DNA of 7,269 bases, taken from the NCBI GenBank assembly GCA_009845645.1, contig VXZF01000325.1, forward strand, positions 1 to 7,269. Reading direction: 5' to 3'. Every line of letters starts with the position of its first letter. Position 1 is the first letter of the stretch. Source of the stretch: Gemmatimonadota bacterium. GTDB lineage: Bacteria; Latescibacterota; UBA2968; UBA8231. Of this stretch, positions 1 through 4,853 are shown one piece after another. Both the position numbers and the translations under genes were made by a program. Under the pieces are notes generated by a model, which was not told where the DNA came from, ran no database searches, and saw only the letters and a program-made list of their open reading frames with translations.

Positions 1-293
1 AAGGTACCCTGAACAAACGGGATGATATCGACCGGGGCTGGAGCGTGGAACTGGCTTTCCCTTGGGAGGGGTTGAAAAGGCTGGCGGACGCGCAAAGCCT
101 GCCCCCGGCCCCCGGCGATGTCTGGCGAGTTGGGCTGGTGCGGCGTCAGATCATCGACCAGCGCGCCAGTCAGCGGCAGGTTTTATGGACTTGGCAGCCC
201 CTTATCGAAAGCAATATGCACGTGCCTGAGACGCATCTCGAGGTGGAATTTTCCCGCGTGCCGCCGGGCGAATCCGCCGCGAATTCGGCGTAA
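1..293 (+). CDS. Carbohydrate-binding family 9-like (CBM9/DOMON-type) domain protein, C-terminal fragment
   Basis: Only the last 96 residues are present; the reading frame is open from base 3 to the TAA at 291-293, so the gene begins left of the window. The fragment reads like the C-terminal half of a CBM9-like beta-sandwich: a D-R-G-W-S-V-E-L-A-F-P-W stretch, then L-P-P-A-P-G-D-V-W-R-V, then a tryptophan-rich W-T-W-Q-P segment, then H-V-P-E followed by L-E-V-E-F at the end. In this family the order 'GW.VE.A.PW', 'PGD.WR', 'HVPE' and a final 'V.F' strand is typical. Such domains bind sugars or sit at the end of xylanases and other secreted proteins; the role of this one cannot be judged without its N-terminus. 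A GTG at 45 exists but lies inside the conserved strand, so it is not the start. The gene converges on the amidohydrolase with only 4 bases between stop codons. Confidence 0.72.
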   Translation, partial: GTLNKRDDIDRGWSVELAFPWEGLKRLADAQSLPPAPGDVWRVGLVRRQIIDQRASQRQVLWTWQPLIESNMHVPETHLEVEFSRVPPGESAANSA

Positions 294-297
294 GTTT

Positions 298-1200
298 TCA
301 TTCGGGCGCAGGCCAGGGACGCCCCTTTTCTGTTGCAGCGATCATTTGCTGCAATTTGTCGGCGATGAATTGGGTGTGAATGGCGATGAGCGCTTCCCCT
401 TTTTCTGCGCTGGCAAGCAACGCGTTTTCTTGGCGGGCGCGGTCGCGTGGGTTTTCCGGGTTCGGTCCGCCCTGCGGCCAACCTTCCTTGGAAAAGGGTT
501 CGAGATACGCCTCGACTTCAGGCGATAGATTGTGGGCGTAGTCCAAGCCAGCGGCATCATACTCTTCCATTGTGAAAGCGCGGACTCGTTGTGGGCAGGC
601 CGCCAACATTACGGACGTCTCGTCCTCTGAGGCGTGGTTTAGCGCGGTTTGTCGCGCCACTGTATCCAACTTGCCCGCTTTCAGATCTCGATAGCCCTGG
701 AGGATGGTCTCCCGGTCCTCGTCTGTAAGCCCCATCCAGTACGAATCTTCATCGAGTGTGATACCCAAGTCTCGCCGCCACGTCGGCAGCACATCCCGCA
801 GCAAGCCGTGATTGCCGCCGTGACCGTTTACGACGAGGATCGTGCGAATGCCGTGGGTTTTCAGGCTTGCCGCTACGTCGAAGATGTAGGCTCGCAGCGT
901 TTCCTTGCGCAATGTCAGCGTTCCCTTGCGCGCCATGTGGTACGGGGAATAGCCCACCGGACAAGGTGGAGCAACCGTGACCTGTGGGTAAAGTTGCAAG
1001 GCGGCCTGCTGGGAGATAAACGTGGACAGGACAATGTCCAGATCCAAGCTCAGGTGTTCGTTGTGCTGTTCGGTTGCGCCGATGGGAATGATGGCGGCTT
1101 TCAGGTTGCCGCTTTGTAGCGCTTGGCGAATTTCCTTGCGGGTGCACTCTCCTAGCATGACTCTGGAGGGGTTGACGTATCGGGTTTTTGCGTTTGCCAT
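298..1200 (-). CDS. Creatininase-family amidohydrolase
   Basis: Predicted metal-dependent amidohydrolase of the creatininase superfamily, 300 residues, no signal peptide, so cytoplasmic. E44, H46 and D55 reproduce the E-x-H-x8-D spacing of the metal ligands known from creatininase. N125-G-H127-G-G-N130 is the family's second metal and active-site loop. H189-A-S-E192-D-E194-T-S matches the common 'HAGE.ETS' motif. The protein is longer than creatininase itself (about 260 residues); residues about 145-187 look like an inserted acidic helical region between the last two motifs. The ATG at 1200 is preferred because AAGGA lies 5 nt upstream and the family's first beta strand follows normally; a TTG at 1239 would overlap the preceding stop but has no ribosome binding site. 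It is the third gene of a leftward cluster, 35 nt behind the HAD phosphatase. The family includes creatinine, formamide and mycofactocin-type peptide hydrolases, so the substrate is open. Confidence 0.9.
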   Translation of the reverse strand: MANAKTRYVNPSRVMLGECTRKEIRQALQSGNLKAAIIPIGATEQHNEHLSLDLDIVLSTFISQQAALQLYPQVTVAPPCPVGYSPYHMARKGTLTLRKETLRAYIFDVAASLKTHGIRTILVVNGHGGNHGLLRDVLPTWRRDLGITLDEDSYWMGLTDEDRETILQGYRDLKAGKLDTVARQTALNHASEDETSVMLAACPQRVRAFTMEEYDAAGLDYAHNLSPEVEAYLEPFSKEGWPQGGPNPENPRDRARQENALLASAEKGEALIAIHTQFIADKLQQMIAATEKGRPWPAPE

Positions 1201-1205
1201 AGTAT

Positions 1206-1210
1206 TCCTT
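1206..1210 (-). promoter_or_regulatory. Ribosome binding site of the creatininase-family gene
   Basis: The minus strand reads AAGGA followed by 5 nt and then the ATG at 1200. This site decides the start in favour of 1200 over the in-frame TTG at 1239, which has no purine-rich site in front of it. Confidence 0.7.
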
Positions 1211-1235
1211 CGGAATCGAGGTTCTAGGTTGTCCT

Positions 1236-1874
1236 TCAAGAGAAGATACAGATCGGCCAGCCCTTCTTGCGAGCCAGACGCGCTAGCCAGCGGTCTGGGT
1301 TGACAACGACGGGATGAGCGACCTCCGCTAGCAAGAAGCGGTCGGCAAAGGCGTTTCCGTAGGCCGTGGATTCGCGCAGGTCGAATTCGCAGGCGCGCGC
1401 CACTTCTTCCGACTGGCGGACCTTTTCAGAGCCGGATACGCGCGGGCCGTCCAAGTCGCCTGTCAAGCGTCCCTGCTCGCAGGCTAGCTTGGTGCCAACG
1501 ACGAAATCCAGATCGAGAAGATCCTTCAGGGGTGCGATCAGGACCTCCGGTGCTCCCGACACGATGCCGAGACAATCCCCTGCGGCGCGATGGACGGCAA
1601 TCAGGCGCTGGGCCTGATCTGGGATGTGGTGAGTTAGTTGCTGTTGACAGAAGGTTTCTGCCGTTTCTACGAGTAGATCCATCTCGACGCCGCCGAAGTA
1701 GGTCTTGTTGGATTGGATGCCGCGGGTAGGGATACGGACGGCCCAAGACAGGAACGCGCGAACCGCCCCTGGGGCGGTCTGCTTGCCGGTCTTCAGCGCA
1801 AAGCGAATGAACTCCCTTTCGGCGCTAGTACCGGGCAGTAGCGTCCCGTCTAGATCGAATATCGCGGCTTTCAC
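1236..1874 (-). CDS. HAD-superfamily hydrolase, subfamily IB (PgpC/SerB-like phosphatase)
   Basis: Predicted Mg-dependent phosphatase of 212 residues. Motif I is F6-D7-L-D9-G-T-L-L, with D7 the expected nucleophile and D9 the general acid. Motif II is the serine of I-V-S106-G-A-P. Motif III is probably K151. Motif IV is Y-G173-N174-A-F-A-D178: the second acidic residue is kept, while the first, usually Asp, is Asn. The ending V-N-P-D-R-W-L followed by a short basic stretch and G-W-P is typical of the IB subfamily. Residues about 20-95 form the helical cap. The start is GTG at 1874, because motif I must lie at the N-terminus; it is 8 nt after the stop of the phosphatidyltransferase with no clear Shine-Dalgarno site, which suggests translational coupling. 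Next to a CDP-alcohol phosphatidyltransferase, the likeliest job is dephosphorylating that enzyme's lipid product, for example phosphatidylglycerophosphate. This is inference; IB phosphatases also act on phosphoserine and other small phosphates. Confidence 0.87.
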   Translation of the reverse strand: MKAAIFDLDGTLLPGTSAEREFIRFALKTGKQTAPGAVRAFLSWAVRIPTRGIQSNKTYFGGVEMDLLVETAETFCQQQLTHHIPDQAQRLIAVHRAAGDCLGIVSGAPEVLIAPLKDLLDLDFVVGTKLACEQGRLTGDLDGPRVSGSEKVRQSEEVARACEFDLRESTAYGNAFADRFLLAEVAHPVVVNPDRWLARLARKKGWPICIFS

Positions 1875-1882
1875 GATACTAG

Positions 1883-2530
1883 CTAATCGCGCAGCAGACC
1901 GGGAAACATTTTGCGAAATAGCACGTCCTGGCTGTCCCATATTACCGGGACGCCTCGCACTAGACACATCACCACCGTCAACCAGACGATTGCCTCTCCG
2001 ACTAGAACTAGCAACTCCGTGGACACTCCGATTGACCAACCGTACTCGGCTTGGCCGGACTGAATCAGCAGCACCGCGCCTAGATAGACGAACACGACCG
2101 CCTTGGTAAAGCCGTAGAGCGCCCGACTGAAGCGAGAGCTCACGAGCGCCTTTGCCCAGCGGCTGCGCATCATCGTCTTACTGCCGAATGCGGTTTGGCC
2201 CGCATCTACAAAGGCGAGCGTCCGCAGCCAGTCGATGAGGAAACTGCGGGCAACGACGATGGCCGCAGCCCAGAAGCTGGCCATGCCGATCGACGCAAAA
2301 TAGACCCAGAAGACGTTCTCGACGATGCGGTCTCCGGCGATGTCGAACATCGCGCCTAGATCGGATTCAATGCCGAGGCGGCGGGCAATGATGCCGTCGA
2401 GCGCGTCCATGTAGAGGGTGGCGATGGTCAGTAAAACCGCTATACCGCAGGCGATGGTGTTGACCTTGTATAGCCCAATTACCAAAAACACCAAGAATAT
2501 TCGGATTAACGTCACGAGATTCGCTTGCAT
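1883..2530 (-). CDS. CDP-alcohol phosphatidyltransferase family protein
   Basis: Integral membrane enzyme of 215 residues that would move a phosphatidyl (or similar) group from a CDP-linked donor to an alcohol. The complete family signature D-x2-D-G-x2-A-R-x8-G-x3-D-x3-D is present with exact spacing: D42, D45, G46, A49, R50, G59, D63 and D67, the metal-binding and catalytic aspartates. Hydrophobic segments occur at about 5-22, 25-41, 71-95, 141-158 and 172-192, as usual for the family's membrane-helix bundle. The N-terminus N-L-V-T-L-I-R resembles the PgsA 'NLPNxLTxxR' start. ATG at 2530 is chosen: it has GGAGG 5 nt upstream, whereas the in-frame GTG at 2536 lies inside that site. First gene of the leftward cluster with the HAD-IB phosphatase, which favours a PgsA-like role (glycerol 3-phosphate acceptor). 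Inositol-phosphate or other acceptors remain possible. Confidence 0.92.
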   Translation of the reverse strand: MQANLVTLIRIFLVFLVIGLYKVNTIACGIAVLLTIATLYMDALDGIIARRLGIESDLGAMFDIAGDRIVENVFWVYFASIGMASFWAAAIVVARSFLIDWLRTLAFVDAGQTAFGSKTMMRSRWAKALVSSRFSRALYGFTKAVVFVYLGAVLLIQSGQAEYGWSIGVSTELLVLVGEAIVWLTVVMCLVRGVPVIWDSQDVLFRKMFPGLLRD

Positions 2531-2535
2531 GTTCA

Positions 2536-2540
2536 CCTCC
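2536..2540 (-). promoter_or_regulatory. Strong ribosome binding site of the phosphatidyltransferase gene
   Basis: The minus strand reads GAGGGAGGTGA across 2543-2533, a near-perfect anti-Shine-Dalgarno match, with the GGAGG core 5 nt before the ATG at 2530. The in-frame GTG at 2534-2536 overlaps this site and is therefore not the start. Confidence 0.85.
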
Positions 2541-2543
2541 CTC

Positions 2544-2585
2544 GAAATGCAAGAATATCGGCTAGCGATAGGATTTCATTATAAT
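2544..2585. promoter_or_regulatory. Divergent control region with inverted repeat and overlapping -10-like boxes
   Basis: This lies in the short AT-rich gap between the leftward phosphatidyltransferase cluster and the rightward acetyltransferase. TATCG (2556-2560) and CGATA (2566-2570) form a perfect 5-bp inverted repeat around GCTAG. It is flanked by GAAAT (2544-2548) and ATTTC (2573-2577), also complementary. A TATAAT occurs on the plus strand at 2580-2585 and on the minus strand at 2583-2578, so the two would overlap. No convincing -35 box is seen 16-18 bases upstream of either one. The region is therefore a candidate shared promoter and operator, resting on the -10 matches and the dyad only. 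Confidence 0.4.
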
Positions 2586-2608
2586 ATGAAAAAAAGCAGC
2601 AGGTGCCG

Positions 2609-3163
2609 ATGGAAAACTACAGTGTCAGAATGATCCGCGAGCACATGGAAAATATTCCGCAATTCCCGATCCCCAAAGGGTTTGCCATGCGGAATTACCG
2701 TCCGCATGAAGGGGCTATCTGGACGCGGATTCAGCGAGCGGCAGAACCGTACTTCGACGTTGACGACCAGCTTTTTGCGCGCGAGTTCAAACGCGATTTT
2801 GGGGCGCTGGAGGACCGGAGTTTTTATTTGACCACTGATGCCGGCGAAGAGATCGGGACTATTACGGCGTGGTGGCAGCCCGATTTAAATGGCCAGGATT
2901 GGGGCCAGATTCACTGGGTTGCGATTCACCCGGACTATCAGGGACGCGGGCTTGCCAAGCCGATGATGTCCGTGGCGATGGCATACCTCAAGCGATTCCA
3001 CGAGCGCAGTTTTCTCGGCACCTCAAGCGGACGGATTCCCGCCATCAAAGTGTATCTCGATTTCGGATTTTACCCAGACCTTGAGCGAGAGAATAGTCAA
3101 CAGGCTTGGGCGGAAGTCGCGTCCGTTTTGGAACATCCGGTTTTAAGGGCCTGCGGTTTTTAG
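2609..3163 (+). CDS. GNAT-family N-acetyltransferase
   Basis: Soluble acyl-CoA-dependent acetyltransferase of 184 residues. The acetyl-CoA-binding motif A is clear: strand H-W-V-A-I followed by H-P-D-Y-Q111-G-R-G114-L-A116-K-P, the Q/R-x-x-G-x-G/A pyrophosphate loop. Upstream, E-E-I-G-T-I-T-A-W-W is the usual beta strand running into motif A. Downstream, A-I-K-V-Y-L-D-F-G-F-Y-P-D-L is the family's motif B, where an aromatic residue and a 'GF.P' turn close the CoA site. The ATG at 2609 is preferred to the in-frame GTG at 2603, because AGG at 2600-2602 gives 6 nt spacing to the ATG and too little to the GTG; the site is weak. Transcribed away from the lipid-synthesis cluster and ending 28 nt from the oppositely oriented flavoprotein gene. 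Its substrate, whether small amine, antibiotic or protein N-terminus, cannot be read from the sequence. Confidence 0.88.
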   Translation: MENYSVRMIREHMENIPQFPIPKGFAMRNYRPHEGAIWTRIQRAAEPYFDVDDQLFAREFKRDFGALEDRSFYLTTDAGEEIGTITAWWQPDLNGQDWGQIHWVAIHPDYQGRGLAKPMMSVAMAYLKRFHERSFLGTSSGRIPAIKVYLDFGFYPDLERENSQQAWAEVASVLEHPVLRACGF

Positions 3164-3175
3164 CAAGGTCAGGTA

Positions 3176-3190
3176 GGGATCGCCGGTCCC
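3176..3190. terminator. Weak hairpin between convergent genes
   Basis: GGGATC and GGTCCC can pair as a 6-bp stem (one G-T wobble) around a 3-base GCC loop, in the 28-nt gap between the stop codons of the acetyltransferase and the flavoprotein. The position suits a bidirectional terminator, but no T-run follows on either strand, so intrinsic termination is doubtful. Confidence 0.25.
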
Positions 3191-3191
3191 G

Positions 3192-4772
3192 TTAATCCAA
3201 CCCTAGGTCCGCGGCGATCACCTGCCATGCGTTGTAACCCGGTAGCCCGGTGATGTTCCCCGACGGGTGGCAGCACGAACCGCACAGGTATAGACCTGTT
3301 AGATAGCCTCGGTAGTGGCCAGCGCCTGGGAAGGGCCGGTTGTAGCCGACCTGACCGTGGCCGAGGGAGCCTACTAGCAGGTCGCCGTCGCGCATGTTCG
3401 GCAGCCGCTTGGGGATGTGGTGGACCGAGTGGATCATGTGCTCGCGCACGGCATCCCGTAGGTTCGGTGCGTAATCGGCCCAAGCGTCGAGCATGCGGTG
3501 GCCGTGGGCTGTGGCCTCTGCGTCCCAGTTATCGGCGTGGCCGCGCAGGCGGAAGGGCACTTTCTCCCACATGAAGGCGGTATGTGCATTGTCGGGTGCT
3601 TGGGTGGTGTCGAAGCGGCTGGGACAGGATCCCCACATCACCGTCGGCGGCAACTGGCCCCGCTCGTGCGCCCGTACTATGTCGTCGAAGTCGGTTACTG
3701 ACTGTAGGCCGAGGAGGACCATGAAGGCGTCGTCCAGCTCGGGGTTGGCTTCGGCCGCCGAGTAGAGCGGGGCTTCGTCGAGGTTGAGGTAGAGGCCGAA
3801 CAGGGGGGCCAGCAGGTTGTAGCGGAACGCGGCGGCTTGGTCGCGCCAGGAAGCTGGCAAGTGCGCGGGATCAATCAGGTCGAGGAAGGTCTGCTGCGGG
3901 TTGAGGCCCGAGGCGATGAAATGGCGGGCGTCAATCCGCTCTCCCTCGGATGTGACGATCCCGGCAGCTCGGCCTGGTCCGCTGGCGACAGACTGTACCG
4001 CGATCTGCGCGAGCTCGACGTTGGTGCGCACTTCGCCACCGGCCTCGGCGATGGCGGAGACGAGGGCTTCGGCCAGCCGGGCCGAGCCGCCGACGCACAT
4101 TTGCGCCTTGCCGCGGGCGGCCAACAGCGCCGGGATGTGATGGCCGAAGCCGGGAGCGCGCGGATCGACTTCGCGCAGGCCGTTGAAGAACAGGAGGCCG
4201 GCCTGCACCGCTGGGTTCTCGAATTCGCGCAGTACGAACTCGCGTGGGGAGTAGGCGCTTGTTTCTAGTAGCAGACGGCCCTCGGCTGTGGCTGCCAAGC
4301 GGCGCTGGCGCTCTGGGGCTGGTAGTGGGGGTGCCTGCGCTTCGGGTTCCAGAATCTTCGTCACGATGGGCAAGAATGCCTCGCGCCAACGGCGCAAGGT
4401 ATCGGCGTCCCGGCGGCTGAACTGGGCGAAGGAGTCGGCGGTGCGCTCGAAGTCCGTCCACCAAGTCAGGGAGTGCCCGTCCGGGAGCAGCATGGCCACG
4501 TTCAGATCGGGCTCGAGGTAGCGGACACCGTGTCGCTCGAGTTCGAGTTCGGCGTACCACGGCATCTGGGTTACGCCTCGGTGGTAGAAGGAGTGGGTGT
4601 TGTGCAGGAAGCCGGAGCCGACCGGCCACTCTTCGGTGCGCAGTCCGCCGCCGGGCACGGCGTTTCGCTCTAGGCTGACGACGCGTAGGCCGGCTCGGCA
4701 CAGGTAGGCCTGTAGAATCAGGCTGTTGTGGCCGGTTCCGAGGATGATGCCGTCATACGTGGAGTCCGCCAT
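3192..4772 (-). CDS. NAD(P)/FAD-dependent oxidoreductase, phytoene desaturase/PYROXD2-like
   Basis: Flavoprotein of 526 residues. The N-terminal dinucleotide-binding fold is I-L-G12-T-G14-H-N-S17 followed by L-E35-R-N, where E35 would hold the FAD ribose, and P-G-G-G-L-R-T-E-E-W, the family's second loop. A middle motif C226-V-G-G-S-A-R-L-A-E-A-L and A-G-G-E-V matches the 'GG...L...L......GG.v' substrate/FAD region of CrtI-like enzymes. The C-terminus Y-L-C-G-S-C-C-H502-P-S-G-N-I-T-G-L-P-G-Y-N is the closing FAD motif ('LY.CG...HPGGG..G..G.NAA'), with S and N replacing two usual glycines. The length fits the superfamily (about 500-550). No signal peptide. ATG at 4772 places the GxG loop at residue 12 as usual; the GTG at 4832 would add 20 unconserved residues and has no ribosome binding site, though the ATG also has only a poor one. 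No carotenoid genes adjoin it, so desaturation of phytoene is not implied. Divergent from the glycosidase. Confidence 0.88.
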   Translation of the reverse strand: MADSTYDGIILGTGHNSLILQAYLCRAGLRVVSLERNAVPGGGLRTEEWPVGSGFLHNTHSFYHRGVTQMPWYAELELERHGVRYLEPDLNVAMLLPDGHSLTWWTDFERTADSFAQFSRRDADTLRRWREAFLPIVTKILEPEAQAPPLPAPERQRRLAATAEGRLLLETSAYSPREFVLREFENPAVQAGLLFFNGLREVDPRAPGFGHHIPALLAARGKAQMCVGGSARLAEALVSAIAEAGGEVRTNVELAQIAVQSVASGPGRAAGIVTSEGERIDARHFIASGLNPQQTFLDLIDPAHLPASWRDQAAAFRYNLLAPLFGLYLNLDEAPLYSAAEANPELDDAFMVLLGLQSVTDFDDIVRAHERGQLPPTVMWGSCPSRFDTTQAPDNAHTAFMWEKVPFRLRGHADNWDAEATAHGHRMLDAWADYAPNLRDAVREHMIHSVHHIPKRLPNMRDGDLLVGSLGHGQVGYNRPFPGAGHYRGYLTGLYLCGSCCHPSGNITGLPGYNAWQVIAADLGLD

Positions 4773-4810
4773 GACCAGCAATCTAATATTCGATAACTTA
4801 AATGGGCAAA

Positions 4811-4829
4811 GTATCTGGATACATATAGT
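4811..4829. promoter_or_regulatory. Palindrome and -10-like box in the flavoprotein/glycosidase divergent gap
   Basis: The 81-nt gap between the two divergent genes (4773-4853) is AT-rich. GTATC-TG-GATAC at 4811-4822 is a perfect 5-bp inverted repeat with a 2-base centre, an operator-like size. Directly beside it, TATAGT at 4824-4829 resembles a rightward -10 box for the glycosidase, although no good -35 box is placed for it. For the leftward gene, the minus strand has TTGCCC then TATTAG with 15 nt between, each matching only 4 of 6 consensus bases. A regulator bound at the palindrome would overlap the putative rightward promoter. Confidence 0.35.
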
Positions 4830-4853
4830 CACATAGAGGATAGTAATCGTCGT

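Noticed and set aside
649..1119. 156-residue plus-strand frame opposite the amidohydrolase
   Set aside because: It is antisense to a gene with intact metal-site motifs and shows no recognisable domain or ribosome binding site.
1875..2039. N-terminal extension of the HAD phosphatase to an upstream start
   Set aside because: The added 55 residues overlap the phosphatidyltransferase coding region, look like random translation, and would put motif I at residue 62 instead of the N-terminus.
3931..4701. 256-residue open frame on the minus strand inside the flavoprotein gene
   Set aside because: It overlaps the flavoprotein on the same strand in another frame. Its translation is Arg- and Pro-rich without any domain motif, as expected of a shadow frame in GC-rich coding DNA.
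3192..4772. Carotenoid biosynthesis assignment (crtI) for the flavoprotein
   Set aside because: Only superfamily-level similarity is visible and no phytoene synthase, cyclase or other carotenoid gene is in the window.
4773..4832. 20-residue N-terminal extension of the flavoprotein from a GTG at 4832
   Set aside because: No ribosome binding site precedes the GTG, the extra residues lie in the AT-rich divergent gap containing the palindrome, and the FAD loop normally starts about 10 residues from the N-terminus.
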